Source: Streptomyces sp. NBC_00414 (lineage in GTDB: Bacteria > Actinomycetota > Actinomycetes > Streptomycetales > Streptomycetaceae). From it: 64,000 nt of DNA. Shown here in pieces: positions 33,505 through 41,835 of this stretch. The stretch covers positions 9,858,001-9,922,000 of the forward strand of contig NZ_CP107935.1 of the NCBI RefSeq assembly GCF_036038375.1, written 5' to 3'. Each line of letters starts with the position of its first letter. Positions within the stretch are counted from its first letter, which is position 1. Position numbers and translations under genes: made by a program. The notes under the pieces were generated by a model. The model was given only the letters and a program-made list of their open reading frames with translations, had not been told where the DNA came from and did no database searches.

Positions 33505-34500
33505 GTGGCCATCTCCACCTCGACATCCCCAGACGGTGCGCCCGGCACCGCTCCGCCGGACGGGACCGGTACCGGCGCGGAGCGTCAGCGCCGCCGTACG
33601 CTGCTGCACCGCCTCGACGTGCACGGCGCCCCGTACGCCTTCGTCGCCCCCTTCTTCGTCGTCTTCGCCGCGTTCAGCTTCTACCCGCTCATCTACACCT
33701 CGTGGATCTCACTGCACCGTGTCGAACTGTCGACCCTGAATGTCATGGAGTGGGTCGGCTTCGACAACTACACGGCCCTGTGGGAGGACGACCGCTTCTG
33801 GAACGCGCTGCTCAACACGTTCACCATCGGTGTCCTGTCGACCGTGCCGCAGCTGATGATGGCGCTCGGTCTCGCCCATCTGCTCAACTACCAGCTGCGT
33901 GGCTCGACGTTCTTCCGGGTCGCCGCCCTGACTCCCTACGCCACCTCGGTGGGCGCCGCGGCCCTGGTGTTCACGATGCTCTTCGAACGCGACTTCGGCA
34001 TGATCAACTGGATGCTGAGCCTGGTCGGCATCGACAACATCGACTTCGAGAACAACAAGTGGGCCGCGCAGACGGCCATTTCCACGATCGTCATCTGGCG
34101 GTGGACCGGCTACAACGCCCTGCTCTACCTCGCGGCGATGCAGGCGATCCCGCGCGACCGCTACGAGGCCGCGGCCATCGACGGCGCCTCGCGCTGGCAG
34201 CAGTTCCTCAAGGTCACCGTCCCCGGTATCCGCTCCACCATCGTGTTCACCATCGTCCTGTCCACGATCGGCGCCACCCAGCTCTTCGGTGAGCCCCTGA
34301 TCTTCGGCCAGGGCCCGAACGGCATCACCGGGGGAGCGGACAACCAGTACCAGACGCTGGGACTGCTGCTGTACGAGGAGGGCTGGAAGAACTACCAGAT
34401 GGGCCGGGCCGCCACGGTCGCCTGGGCGATGTTCCTGCTGCTCATTGTCCTGTTCGTCGTCCAACGAGTCGTCAAGCGCGTCCTGGCGCGCAAGGCCTGA
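33505..34500 (+). CDS. ABC sugar permease (CebF-like, MalF type)
   Basis: A 331-residue inner-membrane protein; GTG 33505 with AGGAAGGA upstream. Six hydrophobic segments begin with APYAFVAPFFVVFAAFSFY. The coupling helix that docks the shared ATPase is the EAA motif YEAAAIDGASRWQQFLKVTV. It forms the channel together with the permease encoded 13 bp downstream, importing the sugar bound by the lipoprotein. Confidence 0.92.
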   Translation: MAISTSTSPDGAPGTAPPDGTGTGAERQRRRTLLHRLDVHGAPYAFVAPFFVVFAAFSFYPLIYTSWISLHRVELSTLNVMEWVGFDNYTALWEDDRFWNALLNTFTIGVLSTVPQLMMALGLAHLLNYQLRGSTFFRVAALTPYATSVGAAALVFTMLFERDFGMINWMLSLVGIDNIDFENNKWAAQTAISTIVIWRWTGYNALLYLAAMQAIPRDRYEAAAIDGASRWQQFLKVTVPGIRSTIVFTIVLSTIGATQLFGEPLIFGQGPNGITGGADNQYQTLGLLLYEEGWKNYQMGRAATVAWAMFLLLIVLFVVQRVVKRVLARKA

Positions 34501-34513
34501 CCGGGAGATACCC

Positions 34514-35455
34514 ATGACCACAGACAGCATCCCGGTCCGGACGGCGGACGCACCCCCCAAGTCCGCGCGGAAGACAGGGAAGAGCGCCCCGCCCGGCGGC
34601 CGGAGCCGACAGCTGTTCCGGCACCCGGGCGCCGGACGGCAGCACCACGCGGGCCCCCTCGCCTACATCCTGCTGGGGATCGCGGCGCTGTTCTCGCTCT
34701 TCCCGCTGTACTGGACGATGGTGGCGGCGTCGAGCGACAACACGCGCGTCACCCAGACACCTCCGCCGTTCCTGCCGGGACCCCACCTCCTGGACAACCT
34801 CGGCAAGGCCTGGCAGGACGCCGCACTGGGCAAGGCCATGCTCAACAGCCTGATCGTGGCCGGCGTGATCGCCCTGTCCACGGTGCTGTTCGCCACCCTC
34901 GCCGGCTTCGCCTTCGCGAAACTCCGTTTCAAGGGCCGCAACATCCTGCTCATGCTGGTGATCGGCACGATGCTGGTACCGCCGCAACTCGGCGTCGTGC
35001 CCCTGTTCATGATGATGACCGAGCTGGGCTGGGGCCAGCAGCTGCCCGCCGTCATCTTCCCCACGCTCGTCAGCGCCGTCGGCGTCTTCTTCATGCGGCA
35101 GTACCTGAGCGAGGCACTGCCCGACGAACTCGTCGAGGCCGGACGCGTGGACGGTGCGCACTCCCTGCGCATCTTCTGGAGCATCGTGCTGCCGATCGCC
35201 CGGCCGCCCATGGCCGTGCTGTTCATGATCACGTTCGTGCACGCCTGGAACGACTTCTTCTGGCCGTTCATCGTGCTCGACATGTCCAATCCGACGGTGC
35301 CCGTCGCCCTCACCCAGCTGAGCGCGGGATACGTACGCGACCAGTCGCTGATCATGGCGGGCGCCCTGCTCGGCACACTGCCCCTGCTCGCCATGTTCAT
35401 CGTCTTCGGCCGGCAGATCGTCGGCGGCATCATGCAGGGAGCCGTCAAGGGATGA
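34514..35455 (+). CDS. ABC sugar permease (CebG-like, MalG type)
   Basis: A 313-residue inner-membrane protein, ATG 34514 after GGGAGA. A long basic cytoplasmic N-terminus (about 45 residues) precedes six hydrophobic segments. The EAA loop is VEAGRVDGAHSLRIFWSIVL, near the C-terminal half, as in MalG-type subunits. Partner of the permease 13 bp upstream. Confidence 0.92.
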   Translation: MTTDSIPVRTADAPPKSARKTGKSAPPGGRSRQLFRHPGAGRQHHAGPLAYILLGIAALFSLFPLYWTMVAASSDNTRVTQTPPPFLPGPHLLDNLGKAWQDAALGKAMLNSLIVAGVIALSTVLFATLAGFAFAKLRFKGRNILLMLVIGTMLVPPQLGVVPLFMMMTELGWGQQLPAVIFPTLVSAVGVFFMRQYLSEALPDELVEAGRVDGAHSLRIFWSIVLPIARPPMAVLFMITFVHAWNDFFWPFIVLDMSNPTVPVALTQLSAGYVRDQSLIMAGALLGTLPLLAMFIVFGRQIVGGIMQGAVKG

Positions 35456-35545
35456 GCGCCCCGCCGCCCCGCCGGTGCCGTGGCCCGCCGCCGCTCGGGC
35501 CCCCCTTCGCCACTCACGCCCCGCAGAACATCTGGAAGGACTCCC

Positions 35546-37000
35546 GTGACCACCGTTACCCGACGTGTCGCGCCCACCCCGGAAAACTCCACCGCCGTTC
35601 GCTTCCCGCAGGGTTTCACCTGGGGCACGGCGACCGCCGCCTACCAGATCGAGGGCGCGGCCACCGCGGACGGACGCACCCCCTCGATCTGGGACACCTA
35701 CTCGCACACGCCCGGCAGGGTGCGCAACGGCGACACCGGTGACGTGGCCACCGACCACTACCACCGCTGGCGCGAGGACGTCGAGATCATGGCCGATCTC
35801 GGTGTGAGCGCCTACCGGTTCTCCCTGTCGTGGCCGCGGGTGCAGCCGACCGGCCGCGGCCCCGCCGTCCAGAAGGGGCTCGACTTCTACCGCGCCCTGA
35901 CCGACGCACTGCTGGAGAAGGGCATCGAACCGGTCGTCACGCTCTACCACTGGGACCTGCCGCAGCACCTGGAGGACGCGGGCGGCTGGCCGGAGCGCGT
36001 CACGACCGACCGGTTCGCCGAATACGCGACCCTGGCGGCCCGTGCGCTGGGGGACCGGGTGAAGACCTGGACCACCCTCAACGAGCCCTGGTGCAGCGCT
36101 TTTCTCGGATACGGTTCCGGTGTCCACGCCCCCGGACGCACCGACCCGGTCGCGGCCCTGCGTGCGGCACACCACCTCAACCTCGGCCACGGCAAGGCCG
36201 TTCAGGCGTTGCGGGCCGAACTGCCGTCCTACGCGCGGGCGTCCATCACGCTCAACATCCACCACGTCAGGGCGCTGACCGACACCCCCGAGGACCTGGA
36301 CGCGGCCCGCCGGATCGACGCGCTGGCCAACCGCGTGTTCACCGGCCCCCTGCTGGAAGGCGAGTACCCGCAGGACCTCCTCCAGGACACGGCCGGCCTG
36401 ACCGACTGGTCCTTCGTGCAGGACGGCGACCTCGCCACGATCAACCAGCCGCTGGACTTCCTGGGCGTCAACTACTACACCCCCACCGTGGTGTCCGCCG
36501 CCACCGGCGAGGCCAGCCACGGCTCCGACGGGCACGGCTCGAGCGAGCACAGCCCGTGGCCGGGGGCCGAGGTCGCCTTCCACCGGCCCGAGGGCAGCAC
36601 CACCGCGATGGGCTGGGCGGTCGACCCCAGCGGTCTCTACGACCTGCTGCTCCGACTCAAGGCGGACTTCCCCGCGATGCCTCTGATGATCACCGAGAAC
36701 GGGGCCGCGTTCGACGACTACGTCAACCCGGAGGGTGAGGTGGTCGACCCGGAACGCATCGCCTACCTCCACGGCCACCTGTCGGCCGTGCGGCGGGCGA
36801 TCGCGGACGGGGTCGACGTACGCGGCTACTTCCTGTGGTCCCTGCTGGACAACTTCGAATGGGGCTACGGCTACAGCAAGCGCTTCGGAGCCGTCTACGT
36901 CGACTATCCGACCGGCAGGCGCATCCCGAAGGCCAGCGCGCGCTGGTACGCCGACGTGGCGCGCACGGGCACCCTGCCGGCCCACGGGGGTGAGAGCTGA
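35546..37000 (+). CDS. GH1 beta-glucosidase (BglC-like)
   Basis: A 484-residue cytoplasmic enzyme; GTG 35546 follows GGAAGGA. The GH1 barrel starts FPQGFTWGTATAAYQIEGA; the acid/base is E180 in TTLNEPW and the nucleophile E384 in MITENGA. Length is typical. It would hydrolyse imported cellobiose or other beta-glucosides to glucose. It is the last gene of the operon, 90 bp behind the second permease, so import and hydrolysis are co-induced. Confidence 0.94.
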   Translation: MTTVTRRVAPTPENSTAVRFPQGFTWGTATAAYQIEGAATADGRTPSIWDTYSHTPGRVRNGDTGDVATDHYHRWREDVEIMADLGVSAYRFSLSWPRVQPTGRGPAVQKGLDFYRALTDALLEKGIEPVVTLYHWDLPQHLEDAGGWPERVTTDRFAEYATLAARALGDRVKTWTTLNEPWCSAFLGYGSGVHAPGRTDPVAALRAAHHLNLGHGKAVQALRAELPSYARASITLNIHHVRALTDTPEDLDAARRIDALANRVFTGPLLEGEYPQDLLQDTAGLTDWSFVQDGDLATINQPLDFLGVNYYTPTVVSAATGEASHGSDGHGSSEHSPWPGAEVAFHRPEGSTTAMGWAVDPSGLYDLLLRLKADFPAMPLMITENGAAFDDYVNPEGEVVDPERIAYLHGHLSAVRRAIADGVDVRGYFLWSLLDNFEWGYGYSKRFGAVYVDYPTGRRIPKASARWYADVARTGTLPAHGGES

Positions 37001-37199
37001 ACGAGCCGTCCGCGCACTCCCGTCGGAGCTGTGAGACAGATGTGGGGCATGTGCATGCATAGACCCACCGCGACGGGGCACCCGGGGCTTACCCGACACC
37101 GCTCGGTGTCGCCCAGTGACAATGACGCCACTGATGAAGTCCGGATTCTCGCTGTGGCGTCTGCCCACGTGCGAGCTGTGCTGTGTGGGAGGAATCACC

Positions 37200-37445
37200 A
37201 TGATGGTGCCGGCGGAGAAGGAACTGCGTACGGTCCTGGCCCGGTTCGCCGAGGTGCGGATCGAGCACGACGTGCGTCCCACCGGCCGCACCAGCGAGGC
37301 ACTGGAGAGCGTCACCTACACGCTGTGCGTCATGACCGCCTCCCGCACCGTCGAGCAGGCTCTCCGCACGGCGGACCTCTTGATCGAGCAGTACCGCGCC
37401 GACCGGGAGGGCGCCGCGCAGGAGGACGAGATCCTGGCCGCGTAA
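37200..37445 (+). CDS. DUF5133 domain protein
   Basis: An 81-residue cytoplasmic protein; ATG 37200 with GGAGG 7 nt upstream. It matches the small actinobacterial DUF5133 family in layout: MVPAEKELRTVLARFAEVRI, then ESVTYTLCVMTASRTVEQAL. It is nearly all helical. Function unknown; such genes are numerous in Streptomyces and often sit beside regulators. It is monocistronic, ending at a strong hairpin. Confidence 0.78.
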   Translation: MMVPAEKELRTVLARFAEVRIEHDVRPTGRTSEALESVTYTLCVMTASRTVEQALRTADLLIEQYRADREGAAQEDEILAA

Positions 37446-37458
37446 CGACCGAAACCGT

Positions 37459-37486
37459 CGGCCGCCCACCTGCCGGAGGGCGGCCG
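37459..37486. terminator. Bidirectional terminator hairpin
   Basis: CGGCCGCCC (37459-37467) and GGGCGGCCG (37478-37486) form a perfect 9-bp stem with a 10-nt loop between convergent genes. Confidence 0.7.
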
Positions 37487-37490
37487 GACC

Positions 37491-37907
37491 TCAGCGAGTA
37501 CGCGCGGGCATGACGATGTCGTACTGGGTGATCTTGCGGTAGACGGTCGCGCGGCTGAGGCCGAGTACGTCCGCGGCCCGCGCCACCGTCGTGCCGGGTT
37601 CGGTGAGGCACCTGACGATCTCGTCCCGTTCCAGGGCCTGCATACGACTGAGCAGACGGGGGCCGCCGACGAAGATCTCGGCGGGGAGATGCCTGAGGTC
37701 GACGACGTCGGTACGGGAAGCGGCGTTGCCCACCACGGCGGGGAGCCGGCCCTCGGCCATGGCCGTGCGGGCCTGCCCGACCGCGTCCGTCCAGCGTGCG
37801 GAGAGGTCCAGAGACTCGCTCTCGGCTTCGGTCCGGCCCGTGAACACCTGGTACACCTCGCCACGAGGGGCCGGACGCGGCCTCCTGCCGGTCGTGCGGG
37901 CCGGCAT
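37491..37907 (-). CDS. Fis-type HTH protein, probably a truncated activator
   Basis: A 138-residue frame. The C-terminal 45 residues are a Fis-type helix-turn-helix (RDEIVRCLTEPGTTVARAAD, then VLGLSRATVYRKITQYDI). The middle (LSARWTDAVGQARTAMAEG) resembles the linker of GAF-HTH regulators of about 400 residues found in actinomycetes. The expected N-terminal GAF part is missing; the 136 bp upstream do not restore it in any frame. It may therefore be a remnant or a short DNA-binding protein. No clear ribosome site was found before the first start codon. Confidence 0.55.
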   Translation of the reverse strand: MPARTTGRRPRPAPRGEVYQVFTGRTEAESESLDLSARWTDAVGQARTAMAEGRLPAVVGNAASRTDVVDLRHLPAEIFVGGPRLLSRMQALERDEIVRCLTEPGTTVARAADVLGLSRATVYRKITQYDIVMPARTR

Positions 37908-38043
37908 CAGGGCGGCCGTGTTCCCGGCCGCCGCCTGCGCGAGCGCCAGCAGCGGCTTCGACGAGAAGTCCGACCCTGACGGTTCCGCAGGAGGGCTGGT
38001 CGCTGCTCGGGGAGATGGCCGTTCCGGACGACCGGGACTGAGA

Positions 38044-38961
38044 TCAGTGTTCGAGCAGCATGCGCCGGGCCAGGCGGGCGAGCTCCCGGGTGGCGGGTGA
38101 CAGCACCGCTCCCTGGCGCCGGACCACGGCGATGGTGTCGTACAGCGGATCGGAGAAACCGACGGTGTGCAGGTTCTCCGGGAACGTGCGGCTGCCCGCG
38201 ACCGCGCGGGAGACGATCGTGTCTCCCGCGCCCCGCGCGACGAGATGCAGCGCGGAGTCGACCTGCTCGACCTCGACCACCGGGGACAGGGTGATGCCCT
38301 CCACCTGGGCGCGTTCGGCCAGCTGGCGCCGGGTGGGGTCCCGCCAGCCGTAGTGGGCGTCGTAGAGGATCAGCGGTGCCTCGGCGAGGTCGGTCATGGT
38401 CACCGGCCGGGCGGTGCGCTCCGGATCCGCCGAGGCGTAGACGACCTCGTCCCGCATGAGCGGCGTGACGTCCAGACCTTCGGCATCGATGGGCAGGACG
38501 ACCAGACCCGCCTCCAGATCACCCGCGGCGACGGCTTCGGCGACCTCCACCGAGTTCAGGCCCACGATCCGCAGCCGTACGCGGGGATGCCGGGCGTGGA
38601 ACGTTTCGAGCAGGTCGGACAGCAGGTAGTAGTCGGCGTTGCGCAGCAGGCCGAAAGTGGCCACTCCGCCGTCCAGCGAGGTCAGGGAACGCAGTGCCCG
38701 GTCGGCGCCCTCGGCCGCCTCCGCCGCCTGCTCGGCGTAGGGCAGGAGCTCCTCGCCCGCCGCGGTCAGGACGAGCCGGCGCGCCCCCCGGGTGAACAGC
38801 GGCACCCGGTAGTGGTCCTCCATGCGTTTGATCAGTTCCGAGACCGAGGGCTGCGTCGTGCGCAGTTCCGCCGCGGCGGCGGAGAACGTGCCCAGCCGGG
38901 TGGCGGCGAGGAAGGCGCGCAGCTGGTTGAGGGTTATCGCCGGAGCGGACGAAGGTGGCAT
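38044..38961 (-). CDS. LysR-family regulator of the HpsN-like operon
   Basis: A 305-residue regulator (GTG 38970 is an alternative start). The N-terminal winged helix is canonical (ITLNQLRAFLAATRLGTFSA, TTQPSVSELIKRMEDHYRVP). The C-terminal co-inducer domain follows (VATFGLLRNADYYLLSDLLE, LEAGLVVLPIDAEGLDVTPL). It diverges from the dehydrogenase gene at 39051; the gap holds a 19-bp palindrome with the T-N11-A form expected for LysR proteins. It probably senses the operon's substrate or an intermediate. Confidence 0.9.
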   Translation of the reverse strand: MPPSSAPAITLNQLRAFLAATRLGTFSAAAAELRTTQPSVSELIKRMEDHYRVPLFTRGARRLVLTAAGEELLPYAEQAAEAAEGADRALRSLTSLDGGVATFGLLRNADYYLLSDLLETFHARHPRVRLRIVGLNSVEVAEAVAAGDLEAGLVVLPIDAEGLDVTPLMRDEVVYASADPERTARPVTMTDLAEAPLILYDAHYGWRDPTRRQLAERAQVEGITLSPVVEVEQVDSALHLVARGAGDTIVSRAVAGSRTFPENLHTVGFSDPLYDTIAVVRRQGAVLSPATRELARLARRMLLEH

Positions 38962-38974
38962 GCCGTCCACTGTG

Positions 38975-38993
38975 CCATAGGGGCACCCTATGG
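38975..38993. promoter_or_regulatory. LysR-type operator palindrome
   Basis: CCATAGGGGCACCCTATGG is a perfect 19-bp palindrome (3-nt centre) in the 89-bp gap between the divergent LysR and dehydrogenase genes, 14 bp from the LysR start. Confidence 0.72.
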
Positions 38994-39050
38994 GGTGGCG
39001 AGGACAAATCGGGGTTGTCCCGGGGCAAACCGTCCTTCAGGCTCAGCTGT

Positions 39051-40370
39051 ATGAAATTGAGCCCCCGCTTCACCGCTGCCTACGCCGACCGGTTCACCGT
39101 GCTCAAGGCTCCCGCGGTCGATGCTCCGCCGGCCCAGCGCGACCCCGAGGTGATCGAGACGGTCAGCCGCATGCTGTCCGACATCGAGCGCGACGGCCTC
39201 GACGCCGTCCGCCGTTACGCGCGCACCCTCGACGGCCAGGCCGACGGCGCGATCGAGCTCGACGCGAGGGACATAGCCCGCAGCGGCGAACGCCTGCCGA
39301 AGGACCTGCGTGCGGCGATCGAACTCGGCGCCGAGCGCACCCGGCGCTTCGCCGCCCTGCAGCGCGAGCACCTGGCGGACTTCGAGGAGGAGATCGCGCC
39401 CGGCCTGGTCGTCGGCCAGCGCTACGTACCGGTCACCGCCGTCGGCGCCTACCTTCCCGCGGGCCGCTTCCCGCTCACGGCCAGCGCCTTCATGACGGTG
39501 GGCGTGGCCAAGGTCGCGGGCGTACCCACGGTGATCGGATGCACCCCGCCCCAGCCGGACGGACGCGCCAACGACGCAGTGACCTACGCCGCTCACCTCT
39601 CCGGCATCGACCACCTCTTCGTCGTCGGCGGAGTGCAGGCCCTGGCCGGCATGGCCTTCGGCCTGCTGGGAGAGGCACCCGTCGACATGCTCGTCGGCGC
39701 CGGGAACGCCTATGTGGCCGAAGCCAAGCGCCAGTTGTTCGGCACGGTCGCCATCGACCTCCTCGCGGGGCCCTCCGAGGTCGCCGTCATCGCCGACGGC
39801 ACGGCCGACGCCGAAGCCGTCGCGGCGGACCTGCTCGGCCAGGCCGAGCACGGCCCCAACTCGCCGGCCGCCCTCGTCACCACCTCCGAGAAGCTCGGCC
39901 GTGACGTCATCGCCGCCGTCGAGCGCCGGCTGCCGACCCTGTCCACGCGGGACATCTGCGGACCCGCCTGGCACGACTTCGGCTCCGTGATCCTCGTGGA
40001 CAACCGGGAGGACGCGGTCGCGGTCATGGACGAACTCGCCCCGGAGCACCTGGAGGTGCAGACCGCCGAGGACGACTGGTACCACGACACACTGCGCAAC
40101 TACGGCTCCCTGTTCCTCGGCCACTGGAGCACGGTCGCGTACTCGGACAAGGGCATGGCCGGCACGAACCACACCCTCCCGACCGCCGGCGGCGCCAAGC
40201 ACAGCGCCGGTCTCTCCGTCTCCCGCTATCTGAAGCCGCTCACCTACCAGCGCATCACCCGTGAGGCCACGCCGCTGCTCGCCGAAGCGGTGGAGGTCAT
40301 CTCCGCCAGCGAGGGCATGACCGCCCACCAGGCCACGGCCACCCTCCGCCTGCGTTCCTACGCCGGCTGA
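39051..40370 (+). CDS. HisD-family dehydrogenase, HpsN-like (sulfopropanediol dehydrogenase type)
   Basis: A 439-residue NAD-dependent zinc enzyme. All metal and catalytic residues of the histidinol dehydrogenase family are visible: Q264 and H267 (LLGQAEHGP), E332-H333 (LAPEHLEVQ), D366 (AYSDKGMAG) and H426 (MTAHQATATL). The signature AGTNHTLPT, followed by LSVSRYLKPLTYQ, resembles HpsN (2,3-dihydroxypropane-1-sulfonate dehydrogenase) more than biosynthetic HisD, and no other his gene is nearby. Family members oxidise a primary alcohol in two steps to a carboxylate. Here it heads an import/amidase/glucosidase operon under a LysR regulator, so a catabolic role is likely. Substrate unproven. 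Confidence 0.82.
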   Translation: MKLSPRFTAAYADRFTVLKAPAVDAPPAQRDPEVIETVSRMLSDIERDGLDAVRRYARTLDGQADGAIELDARDIARSGERLPKDLRAAIELGAERTRRFAALQREHLADFEEEIAPGLVVGQRYVPVTAVGAYLPAGRFPLTASAFMTVGVAKVAGVPTVIGCTPPQPDGRANDAVTYAAHLSGIDHLFVVGGVQALAGMAFGLLGEAPVDMLVGAGNAYVAEAKRQLFGTVAIDLLAGPSEVAVIADGTADAEAVAADLLGQAEHGPNSPAALVTTSEKLGRDVIAAVERRLPTLSTRDICGPAWHDFGSVILVDNREDAVAVMDELAPEHLEVQTAEDDWYHDTLRNYGSLFLGHWSTVAYSDKGMAGTNHTLPTAGGAKHSAGLSVSRYLKPLTYQRITREATPLLAEAVEVISASEGMTAHQATATLRLRSYAG

Positions 40371-40380
40371 ACCCCTCCCA

Positions 40381-40440
40381 CACAGGCCCGAACAGGCCTA
40401 CGCAGTCCCAGACAGGCCCACGCAGGCCCACACAGGAACG
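40381..40440. repeat. Six 10-bp tandem repeats before the binding-protein gene
   Basis: The 60 bp read as six 10-bp units of consensus (C/G)(A/G)CAGGCCCA: CACAGGCCCG, AACAGGCCTA, CGCAGTCCCA, GACAGGCCCA, CGCAGGCCCA, CACAGGAACG. The unit length is close to one helical turn. They fill almost the whole gap between the dehydrogenase and binding-protein genes; the last unit supplies the ribosome site (AGGA). Confidence 0.85.
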
Positions 40441-40449
40441 GTGCACCGG

Positions 40450-41835
40450 ATGAAATCCGTACGTCGTGAGGTACGCCGCCTCGTATTCCGCGAGAGAGCG
40501 GGCGCGCCCCGCCGTGCCCGGGGCGCCGCCGCGGCCGTCGCCCTGGCCGCGGTCCTCGTCAGCGCCGGGTGCGGTGCGCCCGGCGCGGGGAAGTCCGCCA
40601 CCGCCGGGACGCAGTCCTTCGTCACCGAGCCCGTGACCACCGCGCAGGTCGCCGCCCTCGGCGACGTCACCCTGCGGATGTGGGCGGACCAGGCCGAGAA
40701 GCCGCTGATGAGATCGGTCGTCCCGGCCTTCGAGAAGAAGTACCCGAACGTCACCGTCGACATCACCTACAAGAGCTTCGACGACCTCATCGCGACCGTC
40801 GTCAACGCCGCCTCCGGCAGCACCCCGCCCGACCTGTTCCAGGGCAACATCGGCTACGCGGTCGACGGGGCCCTGGTCAAGGCCAAGCTGGTCCGCCCGC
40901 TCGACGACGTGGCCGCGACCTACGGCTGGCTCACGGGCACCGGCGCGAGCACCCTGGCACCGGCCCGCTGGAACAGCGCCGGGACCGCCTTCGGCGACGG
41001 CAACCTCTACGGGATGTCCCCGATCAGCGAGGTGCAGGGCATCTACTACAACAAGGCCCTGCTGAAATCCCTCGACCTGGAACCGCCGCAGTCCCTGAGC
41101 GACCTCGAAAAGGCGCTGCCGGTCGTCGAGAAGGCCGGCGAGCAGCCCGTCATGCTGGGCAACAGTGACCAGTACGCCGCCACCCACATCTTCTCCGACC
41201 TCGCCGTCACCGAGCAGAGCCCCGCCTCCATCAGCGACTGGATCGGCGGCAAGGCCGGCACGACCTTCGCCACCGACGGGAACGAGAAGGCTGCCGCCAC
41301 CATGGCCGACTGGGCGAAGAAGGGCTACTTCGGCTCCGGTTACGACGGCCTCAGCAACGAGGACGCGATCGCCCGGTTCGCCAAGGGTTCGGGCGCCTTC
41401 TTCGTCGGGGGCTCCTGGAACGGCGCCAAGCTCGACCCCGAGAAGTTCGGCTTCGGCGCGCTCACCACCGGCGGCGCCGGAGCCACCGCCTCGCCGTGGC
41501 ACATCGCCGCCTCCTCCAAGGCCACCCCCGCCGCCGTCGCCTTCCTCGCCGCTCTGCACACACCCGCGACCGGCCAGAAGATCCTCGACACCGGCCGGCT
41601 GCCCGTCGTCACCGACGGTGTGAAGGGCGCGAACAGCCTGCAGAGCCAGACCCTCGACGTGCTGAAGCGCACGATCGCCGCGGGCACGCAGGTCGGCTAC
41701 TACGACTGGAGCGCCACCGACATGCTCGGTGTGATGGGAGGCGGACTCCAGGAGGTCATGGCCGGCCGTACGAGCGGAGCCGCCTTCACGAAGGCGGTCC
41801 AGGACTCCTGGCTCAAGGCGAGGGAGTCGAAGTGA
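40450..41835 (+). CDS. ABC transporter substrate-binding lipoprotein (CUT1)
   Basis: About 461 residues. ATG 40450 is used; GTG 40441 is equally possible because AGGA at 40434 is close to it. The signal peptide ends in lipobox LVSAGCGAP. The mature domain is a family 1 sugar-binding protein (LRMWADQAEKPLMRSVVPAF, DLFQGNIGYAVDGALV, ISEVQGIYYNKALLKSLDL). It would bind the operon's substrate, a sugar or glycoside. It overlaps the first permease gene by 4 bp (GTGA). Confidence 0.9.
   Translation: MKSVRREVRRLVFRERAGAPRRARGAAAAVALAAVLVSAGCGAPGAGKSATAGTQSFVTEPVTTAQVAALGDVTLRMWADQAEKPLMRSVVPAFEKKYPNVTVDITYKSFDDLIATVVNAASGSTPPDLFQGNIGYAVDGALVKAKLVRPLDDVAATYGWLTGTGASTLAPARWNSAGTAFGDGNLYGMSPISEVQGIYYNKALLKSLDLEPPQSLSDLEKALPVVEKAGEQPVMLGNSDQYAATHIFSDLAVTEQSPASISDWIGGKAGTTFATDGNEKAAATMADWAKKGYFGSGYDGLSNEDAIARFAKGSGAFFVGGSWNGAKLDPEKFGFGALTTGGAGATASPWHIAASSKATPAAVAFLAALHTPATGQKILDTGRLPVVTDGVKGANSLQSQTLDVLKRTIAAGTQVGYYDWSATDMLGVMGGGLQEVMAGRTSGAAFTKAVQDSWLKARESK

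Noticed and set aside
34472..37315. 947-codon leftward frame over the permease and beta-glucosidase genes
   Set aside because: Antisense shadow of three well-supported genes, with low-complexity product.
39051..40370. Biosynthetic histidinol dehydrogenase (hisD)
   Set aside because: No other his gene nearby, a LysR/ABC/glycosidase setting, and the AGTNHTLPT-type motif that fits HpsN-like members better.
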